A stretch of DNA of 64,000 bases from Acanthochlamys bracteata (GCA_019914995.1 CM034144.1:2883489-2947488); one strand, 5' to 3'. Shown: positions 47,181-59,321, counted from the stretch's first letter. The notes: generated from the sequence alone by a model not told the origin. Made by a program: numbers and translations.

Positions 47181-47818
47181 TAGGAGTGGTACGTCTTGCT
47201 TCACCTACTCCAAATCTCCAAACAAATGCCTGACTGCAACGCTCTCATCCATCCAGTACACCTCCTTGCATTGCCTATCAGACCCAAATACCCTCCTTAA
47301 CTGGTACTTTTTGCAACTACTAGACAGAAATTAGAAAAGTGTTTCCTATCAGATTAACTAGTAGTTCAGCTAACTAATTCTCTTCTCGGAGAGCCATCAG
47401 CCTGAGCATTTGAGAAAGCTCCCATTGATTTTCTTTCCATACATTCAGTTATTTACTGCACAGCTCTTTGAGACTAGGTGTCACTTTCCAAAATTGAATT
47501 GGAACAGCATGTGGTCAAGGAAACAAGATCTTCTTCATTTGGATCTCTTCCTTCTTCCTATAATCTCTGCTACATTCTCAATTGCCTTAACTAGCACAGG
47601 CAAAGAACGCAAATTATGAATTTGAATATTAGACAATTTGTGTTCCGACTAAAGGCAACTGTCTTTGCACGCTAGCCCTTTGCCTCTAAGCAATTCCATA
47701 TATATATTGCTTGTCATCCCTGAACATTCTAAACATCTCTTCGAGGACTTTCGAGGGCTCTCCACTGGGTGTTTGGTTCATCAAAGGGGAGAGTCTGCTT
47801 GATTTCTAGGTTGATGGA

Positions 47819-50685
47819 TGTCACACCCCTACTTAGGACAGGGCTCAAAACTGTCCTACCCAATTCAAATATATATGGTGCCAAAATTTTCAAAATTTTC
47901 AAAGTAACGATTCCCAAATTTAGAAGGATACCTGCACATTTAACATGATATCTTTTAGCCCTATACTATCACAATTAGAATTTTAAACAACAACTTAGTA
48001 GGACAAATACATCAACCATTTCTTATTGGCATCTCCTCAAATTTATTTTAAGTCACAACAACAAATATGTACCCCACAGAAATATACATGTCTTTTGAAG
48101 CATAGAGCCAACTACAAGCAAAATAAAATAAATAGCGTAAAGGTGTATACCCTTGAACACGTATGCGCTAAGACGAAGCTACGGCGGATCCCTTTTCTAC
48201 TGGCTTCAAACAAATCTAGGAGAGGCCAAAGAAAAAAAAAAAATGAACCCAGTCTCAATGAGGTGAAAAACAAAATGCACCGGTTATGTGACTAATGCAT
48301 TACCTAATTATTTATTTCTATAATTCTACATGAACAAAAATGCAAGGATTAGATCGGACCATTCCTACTAAGTTCTGAACCGTCCCACCCTGACTCAGTC
48401 CTTAGTAAGGAGGGTACAGTTATATGCAATACAGTATGTAACAAGCTAAAAGCGTCCAATGAAACTAAATTAATATGTTTTATGAATTATAAAAGACATT
48501 ACTCAACATTTCAAATAAATATTCATAAGAAAGCAATGAACAAAACTAGGGTATGAATAAATACTTAATTAAAACACATTAAATCGTACATTAGTAAATG
48601 CTTTACAATTAGAGAAATCAAATATTTAAAATAAGTAATTGAATAAAATAAAATAAGTGAACGATTTATAAACAATTCAATACATAATAAAATACTGAAC
48701 CAAAATCAAATTATACTTAAATAATTAGTTAAACATAATTTATTAAATCAATAAATAGATAAATCAAGCAGTTAATAAAATTTACATATGAAATATAATT
48801 GTATATAAAATCGCGAGTTAAAAATACAATAATTTAATTAAAATATAATAGTAAATATAATAAATATTAAATGGTGCTATCACCGAAAACATAATATGCT
48901 ATCATGTCAAAATACTTTACCAAAATATAATAGTTTAATAGATCATAAATTTCAAGATGAAATCCAACAGTCAGGGAGTCGGGCTATTCAAACCGAATCT
49001 AATCTGCAATCCAATACCTCCGCCAGCACTCAGTGTCCAGACTCCATCTGCGCCCCACCGAGGATACCACCATCCGGTTAATCGGTCCGGATAGGCCGTG
49101 GTATCGCCCCCACGCGCATGGGCCTACCTAATACTATAGCCATAGGTGGGTAACTTCTCCCCCACACCCACTCAGGTCCTGATCTCAACCCCTGACTTAC
49201 TCGCATGCCTCCATGCAACGTGAGTATCCTAACATAATGATAAAAATACTTTCATATACGCAAATGTATACATATAATGTATACATAAGCTTATAAAAAG
49301 TATGCTCCAACTCATAATTTTATTTTCTATAAATTATGTGCCATCCAATGCAAAAACATGATAACAACATGATCATAAATCATCATCAATCATCTTAGAA
49401 TTATCGTACTTAAATATAGTACTATCAACATAGGTTCCGATACTTTAAATACCATCCATAGTATCATGTTCCAATAACAAACATGCATAAATATATGTCA
49501 TATTTCAATAACAAATACATAAATATATCATGCATCATAAGGGATAAATCATGTACGCAACGAAGTGGCAAGACATGCCAGACGGTCAAAGCAAATATTA
49601 CCTATGCCGAAAACCTAATATTAATCTAGGAAGAAAGGTGGCATAGTAACCCTCACCTTGTGTTCCTGCTACATCTTGAATTTACGGTCTAACTTCAAGC
49701 CAAGCTACCCTGACTAGCACTCACGATCCTGACACCTACAGACATGTAATCACCATTCACTAGCCAACAAAATCTAACTTCAGTAACAATATTACTCCTA
49801 GTAACCTAACATTTAAACAACTCTATCAAGCATGCATGAGTATGATTACCGATCTTTAAAATACAATGCCGAATTAACTCAACTATTGTTACCTAATAAA
49901 CCACAATGCATTCGCCTAGCACTAGTACTAGTTTTAAAATAAAGACTTACCTAGATAAGAAGAGTTTAAGTTCCAAATTAAATTTAGACCACAATGACAA
50001 CTCCTTGAAATTTCTGATCACGAAGAGCACTGCGAAGCGGAGCCACCAGGCCTTGGATTCCGGCGACCTGAAGTACTGGCCGGGAATTGAAGTGGCTGGA
50101 TGGGAATATTCAAGTGGCAGCAACATAAACTGCAACAACGAATAGCTCCAGGGCGGCTCACCGCGATGATTGTCAGTCGGAAGCGACGCCGGCAACATTT
50201 AGGATTTTTTTTTTTATCTAACGGCATTATAGCTGGATCCGGTGCAAATTGAATAAAGAGCGAGCAATAGGTGAGGGAGCTACTGAATCACTCAGCAGAA
50301 AAATCATCGACGAACTGGCCGAATTTCTCAAGCGAAGCCGCATACGCACACAAGTGGGGCACGGAACGCGATCTTACACTTCTTTGGCAGCAATTAGCTC
50401 GATGATTGCTAGACAAGGATGATCGGAGAAAAAGGAAGAAACTGGATACTAATTGAGGGGAATATAGCGGGGAAGAAATCGCATGGGAAGGGGCACGCGT
50501 GAGGGTTTCAGCAGCATAAAGGAAGAAATAATATGAAGGGAAAATAAAAGATGTAAAGAATAACCTGAAAAATAATAGAAGGTTTGAGAAGAAAACATTT
50601 GGGTTTGGCTCAGTTAGCTTACGTGTGACAGCCAACAAGAGACACATTGGCTCAACTACCCCTAACCTAACCATAGAGTATTACA
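47819..50685. mobile_element. Solo-LTR-like insertion, about 2.87 kb
   Basis: It begins TGTCACACCCCTAC and ends GAGTATTACA, so TG...CA ends. Flanking ATGGA (47814-47818) and ATGTA (50686-50690) form a 4/5 target-site duplication. The kinase pseudogene's frame runs on directly from one flank to the other, which fixes both borders. No internal pair of direct repeats, gag or pol sequence was seen, so a solo LTR is the simplest reading. The TGTCACACCCC start is common in LTRs of plant Ty3/gypsy elements. Open frames inside are not host genes. It looks structurally whole as an LTR; its age cannot be dated without a partner LTR. Confidence 0.72.
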
Positions 50686-50879
50686 ATGTATTGGAAGGCC
50701 ATGTTGAAAATATCAAAAAGAAAGCAACGATAGTACTTGTTGATCTTGATCTATGTTAATTTTTCAGGCTTTGGTGTTCAGTACTCTAAACGGGACAGTA
50801 AATTTTGGAGCTCTTCCCTTCCTCGAGCTAACGTGCATCGGGAACCATTTTTGTAATAGAAGATGTAGCTAGCACCTAA

Positions 50880-51535
50880 CAATTGGTACTTACTAGTCTT
50901 GCATGAGTCCTCATTGCTGCTGCTGCATGATCCCGAGGTCTTAAAGCTCGTGATTGCAAGTGATCTTTCTCGGTAGGGTCCATAATCACCTCTATGTCCT
51001 TCACTAACTTTCCTCTCCAAAGTTCACAACTGTATTGATTGGTGCCGTTGATGAATCTCTCATGATCTCAATCAACGATGTATTCGTTTATCTCAACGAG
51101 GTGGTGCGTTGAGATGTAGGCAAAAGCTGGTCGCCCTAGTCAATTGAGAATGAGGAGGACGCAAGAGCACAGTGCTGCAAGCCAGAATAATGCAGGTCGA
51201 AGAGCGTAGAATTCGTCCCATCGCCTTAGTTCTAATTTAGGATTCTATGCATGACCACTAATTTCATTCGATTGAAGTTCATTGACTAGTATATCGTTAG
51301 CTTCCTCTTTAGCTTGCTTCTTTCTTAAGGGCTTAGACTCGCTAGAGTTGTTGTTAGCTTCGCTCAAGGATGTTGGTGGTACAAAATTTTAATTTCTTAT
51401 ACCACAAAGAGGTGATGGTCATGTGGTAGCTGTTGGTGGCACCAGTTGTTTGATTTCATCGACAAGAGTGGCTTTGGTTGGAAGAGTAGTTGTTAGAAAT
51501 AACGAGTATATTTGGTTGACGATAGACACAACAAA
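50880..51535 (-). pseudogene. Unidentified pseudogene with a hydrophobic segment
   Basis: A single minus-strand frame reads through about 650 bp with only a few stops: SLSEANNNSSESKPLRKKQA, then RRWDEFYALRPALFWLAALC leading into a roughly 20-residue hydrophobic segment, then EINEYIVD, INGTNQYSCELWRGKLVKDI and LRPRDHAAAAMRTHARL. Composition and the membrane-like segment suggest a real ancestral protein with an N-terminal anchor, but I do not recognise the family. At least four stops interrupt it (after ATT, GHA, ILN and IVD). It lies upstream of the kinase pseudogene on the same strand. Confidence 0.5.
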
Positions 51536-51616
51536 CATATACATGCATTCAAAATTTTTGCCTAATTAAAATAACAATTGAGATAAGAACACAAGAGACT
51601 TATCTTATCTGAAAAA

Positions 51617-51915
51617 ACTAGAAGCACTCCCTATTCAGTTTACGGTCAATGTGATTTCTAAATTCAATTGCTACTGTTGACGAAAACTTACTTACAAATT
51701 CCAGCTCAATCGAACCACGAATCTACTTTCATCCGTTCACCTGATCAAATGCCAGAAAGAAGGGTAACTCCAAATATATAATCTTCTTTCAATCATCGTG
51801 ATCAAGTGACCGAATTAACATCAATTCATGATTCGGTTGCACTGAAATTTTGCAAATATATATCTAACTCATAATTCTTCATAACAAACAATAAAGATTG
51901 GACATTCTTTTGCTC
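51617..51915. mobile_element. Palindromic MITE, copy 3 (ends worn)
   Basis: It contains ATTCCAGCTCAATCGAACCA and the inverted GATTCGGTTGCACTGAAATT, plus TTGATCA-type and AATTCTTCATAA blocks of the family at 1525-1911. The terminal GGG-rich ends are mostly lost. Confidence 0.65.
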
Positions 51916-51919
51916 GATC

Positions 51920-52870
51920 ACAAACTTTTGGCATGATTGAATTTGGTGCAAAGAAAGTGGATATGCATGCCACCATAAGCTATGTCATCATGTTTGAGAT
52001 CAAAAGCATCGCTCTTTACATCTTAATAGTTCAATCTGCATGCCACCACTATTGCATATGAAGACCAAACCATCGTTGATTTTAACCAAGTTGCTGACAT
52101 CAAGATGATTTTCAAACGTCTCGGTTCTTGTTAACAGCTTCCATTAGCTGCAACAAGAACGATAAGACACTACAACTACATGATATGGCATCCAGCATCT
52201 CTCCAAGGCTTTAATAAAAAGTTGTTTGGCAAATTCATTATCTTTAATCTCACCAAACTAAGAAATTCATTAGATGCAAAAATTTACAGGAGAAAAGTTC
52301 CTTACACAAAGAGTATTCCTATGAAACAAAAATAATCTGACTTCCTTATTAAAGAAACGACAGCAACTTTTCTACCTAAATATTACAAAACCTTTAACAA
52401 GTTGAGGGATTAAACAGTTATGGAGAAAAAAATTCTGCTTAGCAAAAAAACACAGCAAACAAAACCAAAATTAAGGGGAAAAACATTACCTTGCACTCAG
52501 TGGTGTTAATCTCTTCACCCACAACTATGTCTTTCCTTCAAGTGACAAAACTCAAACATTCACAATCAATCAGGCTTCAAAACCAATTCTTTCACGCCAC
52601 ATCAACACCAAATTAAATTATTTAGCTCAAATAAATTCAGCAAAAAAAATCAAGACAGCAAGAAGAAGAACAAGAACAGAGCTGCATATAAGGGAAAGAG
52701 AAAGAAAGAAGGATAGACAAAGAAGAGAAGAGAGAGAGAGACTAGAGTGAGTGTGGTGGTGTGAAAACCGATGTGTTGCAAATCACTTGCTTTATCTTCT
52801 TTCTTTCTTTCATCGGTGACTAGTGGACACACCCTTCAATTACGTAGAAATTCCACAGATCAAATCTTTG
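51920..52870 (-). other. Leader-like region upstream of the unidentified pseudogene
   Basis: A minus-strand donor-like GTGCAAG/GTAATG lies at about 52488-52495. Above it are CT-rich leader-like tracts (52650-52830). This could be an old first exon and promoter of the pseudogene at 50880-51535, but no coding exon was found. Otherwise empty. Confidence 0.3.
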
Positions 52871-52879
52871 TCCCCAACT

Positions 52880-53300
52880 AAACTACTTCTTTGGAGAAAA
52901 AAAATACAAAAATTTCAAAACTTTTAATACAAATTATCGGTGATATCTTACCAAAATTTACAAAGTTTGAAACAAACTTTGGCGAGGTATCACCGGAATA
53001 TCTGAAGAAAAAAAGAAACAGGAGACGAGAGTAAGAGAGGAAGAGTTGAGTCTTCGTAGCGAGGAAGCGGATCACCGTCGGGAGCACGTTTGAGATTAGG
53101 AGAAGAGAAAAAGAGAAAGAAGTGAAAAAAAAAGAAAAAAAGTGAAGCTTCCTACCGGAATCGGTGCCACTGCTCGCTCGAGTTAGGAGTCGATTGAGCA
53201 CCGCGGAGGAGAAGAAAAGAACGGAAGGAAGAAAAGAAAAAGAAGGATGCGTGGTTGAGGGAAAAAAGGATGAAATGTCAAAAACACCCTCTAACGCGTC
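52880..53300 (-). repeat. Sequence resembling the left MULE's GC-rich end
   Basis: On the minus strand GTGCTCAATCG, GGTGATCCG, pyrimidine-rich stretches and CCGGTGATACCTCGCC follow one another in roughly the order of GTGCTCAAT, GTGATCCGAG and GGGTGAGATTTCACCG at 30600-30915. It may be a diverged end of a third related MULE. Low similarity and unclear borders. Confidence 0.3.
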
Positions 53301-53708
53301 CGCGTTTCCTTTCGAAGCGCATATTTTTGACCGTTGGATAAAGCCACCGACAATCCATATTTAATGCGCATATATGAGTGACATATATAGATCGGACCGT
53401 CTAGTTTTGATTCGTGTTTTGCTTTATACGGGTGCATTGCGTAAAGGCACATTTGTCGTTGCGTGTTCTTATACAGTGTCACATCCTATAAGTTTTTAAT
53501 TTTTTTTCTCTTATTTTCTTCTTTCCTCCCTCTCTTCTCTTCTTCTTTCTTCCTCTCTAAATCCGAACCATCGCCTCTACGATTGCCAGATCGTCGGTAT
53601 TCGACGAAAATTCTAACACAATGCTATCTACTACCTCTTTCTATATATATATATAGGAAAATGATATGTTGGATATGAAACTCCAAAGCTCCTAAGGTGG
53701 GGATAGGG

Positions 53709-54490
53709 GTCTTCGTCTTTCGTGTCCGAGTTCAATGCTCTAGCTTGCCTCATGATCCAAGTGCTTTTCTAGCAATCTTCTTTACCAATGGCCAAGAGAT
53801 CCGATCTTCGTCTCGAAACCTCCCTCATGTCTCTTCCTTTTTTGTTCTTCCTCACCGATCGACATTCGAAGCAAGGAACTGATTCTCATGCCATCCGGCT
53901 TGTCTACTCCTTCGCTGAAATAAAAAATCGATCGCTTTTAATTTCATTTTTCGTGAGCCGACTCAACCAATTTTGAATTAGCCGACTTTGAAAAAAAACT
54001 TTTTTTTTATTTTCTAGAAATTTGATATTTCGAGAGACGAAATATGGTTTGTGGGATTCAGAATTGATCCTTAGCATAGGGATCAATTCTTGGATTTTTT
54101 TTGCTTCTTTTTTTTACTGCTACTGTGCCTTTTGCTGATAGTATTTTTTCTTTTAGTTGGTGATTTTGTTTTGCAGGCTGATCATTACCGCGAAACTCCT
54201 ACAGAATTAATCAAAATTTTTTAGCCGAGAAAGCATTCTACAAGTTGAGCACAATGCAGTGAAATGCATTAGCCGATGAGTGGTGTGGTTAGCAACGTAG
54301 CGTAGCTAGAGGATACGTTCTGAAGGTTGAACGTAGTGTAGTATTTGTGAATGCATTGTGTATTTTTTGTTCCAGATTGTGAATGCAGCTTGCTCAAAGT
54401 ATGTGAGAGCTTATTTTCTGTTGAGAATGTTGTAATGTTATAATGTTGTGAATGTTGTAAAGACTTGCTGTGAATGAAAAGTGTTGTCAA
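53709..54490 (+). repeat. MULE left terminal inverted repeat
   Basis: Inverted match to 60530-61390. Its inner part is rich in TGTGAATG and GAATGAATGAATCATGAA words, which extend to about 54770. Confidence 0.82.
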
Positions 54491-54769
54491 TGAAAATGTT
54501 CTGGACAATGAATCATGAAAGCTTGTGAATAATGAATGAATGAATGAATCATGAAGTGTTTTGGAAAATAAATCATGAAAGCTTCTATAGAGTTGTGTTC
54601 TGTTGTGAATGAATGAATCATGAAAGCTTGTGAATGATTGATGAATGAATGAATGAATCATTAAGTGTTATGGACAATCAATCCTGAAAGCTTTTTTATA
54701 GTATAGCTCTGTTGTGAATGAATGATGAATCATGAAAACTTGTGAATGATTAATGAATAAATCACGAAA

Positions 54770-57150
54770 CACTACAGTACTAATAGCGACCAATATTACT
54801 AGTCGCTAACGAAAAATACTGGTCACTATTGGTAATAGCACCAAACAAGCGGGTCGCTGATCCTATCACTGATAGTAATAGCGACCAAATTTTCCTATAG
54901 GTCGCTACTTCATAAAGCAAAAGCAGAATAATCAAGTCGATATAACTAACTACGACCAAGTCAAACTAGTCTCTATAAATGTGACATTAGTGACCAAACA
55001 CAAACTGGTCGCTACTACGAGCGACCAAGAGTATGTTCGTCGCTACTGCTTACCATAGCGATCAACCTGTGTTTAATCGTTGATACTGTTTCTTATTTTA
55101 AATATATCTTTTAGTTTTTATATTAAAAATATCAAAATATATAACATAAATTGTACATAGAAAAACGCAATACACAATAATATAATTACAAATATTCACT
55201 AAATTAAATAAATTTTAAATATTTTATATTAGTTATCATAATACATAATACATAGTACAAAATACAAAATAGTCATAATACATAATTATTTTCATAATAT
55301 AATCACAATAATTTCATCAATGTTAGCTTTCTGCCAGATATAGTTATCAAAGCCTATCTTATACAAACACCGACAATGGTCATGTGTCTGAAACAGAAAA
55401 TATATATATTACTAAAAATCATAATATGTAGCAAATTTATAACAATATAGAACAAAATATTAAAAACGCAATATTGTTTATAACTCACTCGTCCTAACTT
55501 TAAACATAATTTCGTTTCTTCCTACAAGTCTCCCGCTGACATGATCGTGTATGCTTAGGTTTCGCGATATTTCAACGTTTTTTCTAAGTTTTGATCACTT
55601 AAGTTGTTATGAAGTTAAGTTTACAAAATAAAATTCTAAAGAATTCATAAATGCTTCTAACTCACTTATCCTAACTCCAAATACAATTTCGTTCCTTCCT
55701 ACAAATCACTCTCACCGAGGCGATCGTGTATGCACTGGTTTCGTGACCTTTCAGTGCTTTTTCTAAGTTTTGACCCCTTAACTTGTTATGAAGTTAAGTT
55801 TTCAAAATAAAAATCTAAAGAATGCATAAATACTTCTAACTCACTTGTCCTAACTCCAAATACAATTATGTTTTTTTCTACAAATTACTCTTACCGAGAC
55901 AATCGTGTACGCATTGATTTCACGGCCTTTCGGCACTTTTTTCGAAGTTTCGACCCTTTAAATTATTAAAAAACTAAGTCTTCTATATAAAAAATTTAAG
56001 AATGCATAAATACTTCTAACTCACTCGTCCTAGTTCTAAACGCAATTTCATTTCTTCTTATAAGTCACTCACGCCGAGATGATCGTTTACGCTTAAGTTT
56101 CGTGTCCTTTCGATGTTTTGTCTAAGTTTTGACCCCTTACGTTGTTATGAAGTTAAGTTTTCAAAATAAAAATCTAAAGAATGCATAAATACTTCTAACT
56201 CACTCGTCGTAACTCTGAACGCAATTCTGTTTCTCCCTACAAGTCACTCTCATTGAAACGGTCATGTATGGCGTTGGTTTGTAGCCTTTCAACCCTTTTT
56301 CTAAGTTTGGACCCCTTAAGTTGTTATGAAGTTAAGTTTTCGAAATAAAAATGCTAAAGAATGCATAAATACTTCTAACTCACTCGTTCTAACTCCAAAC
56401 ACAATTCTCTTTCTTCCTACAAGTCACTTTTGTCGAGACGGTCGTCTACGCATAGGTTTCTTAGTCTTTCAACGCTTTTTCTATGTTTTGTCCCCTTAAG
56501 TTATTTTGATGTTATGTTTCTGAAATAAAATCTAAAGAATTCAGAAATGCTTCTAACTCATTATTCCTAACTCCAAATGCAATTCCGTTTCTTACTACAA
56601 GTCACTCTCACCAAGACGATCGTGCACGCGTAGGTTTCGTAGTTTTTCAATATTTTTTTCCTAAGTTTTGATCCCTTAAGTTCTTATAAAGCTAGATCTT
56701 CTAAACAAAAAATTTGTAATGAACATAATTATAATAAATTTACTAAGCAATAAAAGCTTAATAAAAAATTTATTTATAAGATGTTACATGCAGAACCGTC
56801 GCTGTCAATCTTATGTAGACTTAACCATTGTCATAAGATCATTGAATTGCTTTTACTGGAGTTCTACTGCACGTAACTCTTTCGATCAATCCCTCTCTTT
56901 CTTAATTTTCTCTTTCTTAACTGTTGCTCAAGCTAGCTAAATTTAGATGAGTTGTTTCTTTATGTGGTGGTTTAGGTTTATGTTCCCGACCACTGCAATA
57001 TCTAGATACGCTTTCTAAAACATTTTGCATTACTTCCTCTTGCGTCATCGGATGCTTGGTTTGTGATGTTTCTTCAAGCAATTTAGACATCCTTTCCTAT
57101 GATTTATAAAATCATTATAACGATTAGTAGAGTACAAATCAAGCTTGTGA
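54770..57150 (-). mobile_element. CACTA (En/Spm-like) element or fragment
   Basis: It starts CACTACAGTACTAATAGCGA, the classic CACTA end, followed by about 300 bp dense in GCGACC/GGTCGC subterminal repeats in both orientations (54786-55075). At about 56940-57100 the minus strand encodes KHPMTQEEVMQNVLESVSRY and REHKPKPP, resembling the C-terminus of plant Ptta/En-Spm transposases. The host MULE's TGTGAATGAT.AATGAAT-type repeat occurs on both sides (left of 54770, right of about 57148). A matching TAGTG right end was not found, so the right border is approximate and the element is likely truncated. Confidence 0.6.
55484..56715. repeat. Satellite-like tandem array, 7 x about 178 bp
   Basis: The units begin TAACTCACTCGTCCTAACT or close variants at about 55484, 55660, 55838, 56016, 56195, 56374 and 56552. 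Each contains CTACAAGTC.CTC, GATCGTGTA.GC, TTTTTCTAAGTTTTGA.C and GTTATGAAGTTAAGTTTTC, and ends AAAGAATGCATAAATACTTC. The period is steady near 178 bp, with moderate divergence between units. The array lies inside the CACTA-like insertion. Confidence 0.9.
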
Positions 57151-57349
57151 ATGATGAATCATAAAAGTTGAAAATCATTTCCGTTGTACAATGAAACATC
57201 CATTATCGAACAGACCTATACTTTAAGAAAACAGTTTGCAAGTGACATTGAACAAAGCTACATTTTACAGAAAATATATTGCAAATAACTTTGATCACAG
57301 CTATATAAAAACAGCTCGAAACATTATATAATTTACTCTATGGTATATA

Positions 57350-57620
57350 AAAGGTTCTTTTTTTTTTGTTGTTGTTATTTTCATAGCTGTATATATATTT
57401 TTCACTCTATTTGTTTACTACTATATATATATGTGTATATATATTTTTTGTTCACAATAATTTTTCTCACTGCTTTTTTCACCGTTAGTTTTTTCACTTT
57501 ATGTAGTTTTTTGACTTTATTATTTTTTAATTGTTATATATATATTTTTCACTATTTTTGTTTCACTACTTTTTTCACTCTTATTTTTCTCACTGTTATT
57601 TTTTTACTTATACATTTTTT
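57350..57620 (+). repeat. T-rich stretch with TTTTTCACT words
   Basis: Low-complexity T-rich DNA with repeated TTTTTCACT, located just downstream of the transposase C-terminus, as is 32150-33005 in the other MULE. Confidence 0.7.
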
Positions 57621-57754
57621 TGCAAATAGTCAAGTTTTTAGCTATTCAAAAGAATTCACTATCCATATAAAAGAAAATTGAGTACAATATCCAAGTACTG
57701 ACCAAAATTACCAAAACAATAATATAACTAATGCATATCGCTTACAAATGTTAT

Positions 57755-59321
57755 AGCTACTCTAAATTAGTAGCTAACACTTTATCATTACTGAATTCAT
57801 CTTCATTTGTACGTAGATATCCATCCTCGTCTTCGTCTTTGTCTTCATCATCATCTCTATCTCCCACTATCAAACTAAGAAAGTGAATCTTATGTTAATT
57901 TCAAATTGAATTCTAATATGACAATATATTATGACTCAAACTTTCAAAAATCAAATACTTAAGTGTCTTCTTCTGTATATTTGGATTTTCAAGACAATTT
58001 CGTTTGTCATGCTTAACACCAGACTTGTTACAGTAAGCATAACTTCTGTCTATCTTCGCTTTAACTATAGCAGTGGCTTTCTCCAAACTTCATCTAATTC
58101 TAGTATTTGGGTGGTAACAATTGCAGCTTATAAGTTCTCATTGATAGTATCTAATTCATAAATGGTATTCTTCCTTACTTCTTGGAACAGCCGTGATAGT
58201 TCTTATAATGTGTGTAACATGATTTAGTATTTTCATCGTTTTCGACCGCTTCATAAATGAATTGATTAGAAACCATCTAGAGTTGGATAGTTTTCAGTAG
58301 TTTAGAATTCTCATGACAACTTATTAGTCCAGCGTTGTATATAGCTCTATATTTGTTGGCACCCTTTATATCACGACTATAGTTACATATAGTCACGACT
58401 CTGAAATACTTTCATAAGTAGTCCATAAGGAATCTTTATAAACTCAAAAAACATGCATTGATAGTTACATTTCTTTGTTATGAGATTGAACTTCACTACG
58501 TTGATCAATTTCTACTCGAGACCTATAAATTTAGGTCATATAACCATCATCACTCTTTTCATTGTCATATAGGACATACTCAGGTTGAGCTTTATTAAAT
58601 TCTTTTTTAAACTTGTCGTATATGTTCCTCATATATAATTTTGCTACACTTTTCAAAGAAAGACACTATTATTAATAATGCAATATGAATGTTTACTAGT
58701 GTAATCTTTGTTTCTTTCTTTTTCAACCATTTTATTAAAGCACTTATCGTTTTTCAACACAAACTCCGGTAGTGTTGGTACCGGCATAAAAGGTATCTAA
58801 GTGATAACTTAGGGCCCATTTTTCTCGAATCTTATATATTTTGTAAAGCCATTCATTTTCCTATAAGTTATATACAGACATCAATTCTTTTCACTTTGTC
58901 TTAAAAGTGTTAGGAATAAAAGTTTTCTGAATACATGACTTCATAATTTTTTTTGAATTTTGAATTCTTAGAGTAAATTTTGAAAGTTTCTTGGTGAATT
59001 TCTTCATGACATACCATAAATAAAACGTATGTCGTGTATTTAGAAATACCTTTGCAATGACTAGAGTCATAGCTCTGTCTTGATCTGTGATGATTGAAGA
59101 TAGTGCACATCCTCCCACAGCTGCAAGTCAAGTGTCATAAAGCCATTTAAAAAATTCTTTTGTCTCATCCAAAAGGAGTATATAGGCAAACTGAATAGAC
59201 TACACATGATGGTTAACTCCAATGAACAGTGCAAGTGACATGTCATATACATTATTACGATAGGTGCTGTCAAAGAACACCACGTCGCATAAATACTAGA
59301 ATTGAAGATGAGAGCGAGCAC
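57755..59321 (-). pseudogene. FAR1-like MULE transposase, catalytic and C-terminal remains
   Basis: Minus strand. 58891-59321 holds two overlapping frames that together cover the MULE domain: FWMRQKNFLNGFMTLDLQL then IITDQDRAMTLVIAKVFLNT and RHTFYLWYVMKK, matching the family wording (ITDQ..AM..AI..VFPN..HRLC.WH). The frame changes between them near 59100. At 57755-58200 are C-terminal remains with a zinc-knuckle-like C...GVKHDKRNC. Between 58200 and 58890 only scattered similarity is visible. It belongs with the N-terminal ORF at 59561-60043. Not functional as it stands. Confidence 0.75.

Larger units (their letters stand above)
46375..50835 (-). pseudogene. DUF1221 protein kinase pseudogene, split by an LTR and a MITE
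   Basis: The minus strand carries a dead copy of a plant DUF1221 kinase (often annotated light-sensor protein kinase). It is readable in order: 50686-50835 has INKYYRCFLFDIFNMAFQYI; 47460-47818 has NLEIKQTLPFDEPNTQWRAL and VKAIENVAEIIG; about 47180-47320 has FGSDRQCKEVYWMDESVAVR; 46931-47123 has ECYFVIDLMN, VAIDVVFQNA and RDLNPNNIL (catalytic loop); 46375-46690 has VKVASFDLSL (activation segment, SFD in place of DFG) and MMICFELLTRKML. Stops and frame changes occur throughout, and the DFG aspartate is lost. No intron interrupts the readable part. Two insertions split it: the LTR at 47819-50685 and the MITE at 46693-46927. No functional product is expected. Confidence 0.87.

Noticed and set aside
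49906-50674. ORFs of 79-128 codons on both strands near 50 kb considered as genes
   Set aside because: They lie inside the LTR insertion whose borders are fixed by the kinase flanks; no protein motif.
54269-54661. 130-codon His/Ser-rich minus-strand ORF
   Set aside because: Translation of the GAATGAATGAATCATGAA repeats in the MULE TIR.
55484-56715. Regular repeats considered as a CRISPR array
   Set aside because: Eukaryotic context, and the units are contiguous 178-bp satellite monomers without spacers.
57340-57681. 113-codon Phe/Tyr-rich ORF resembling a membrane protein
   Set aside because: T-rich low-complexity DNA; apparent hydrophobicity is a composition effect.
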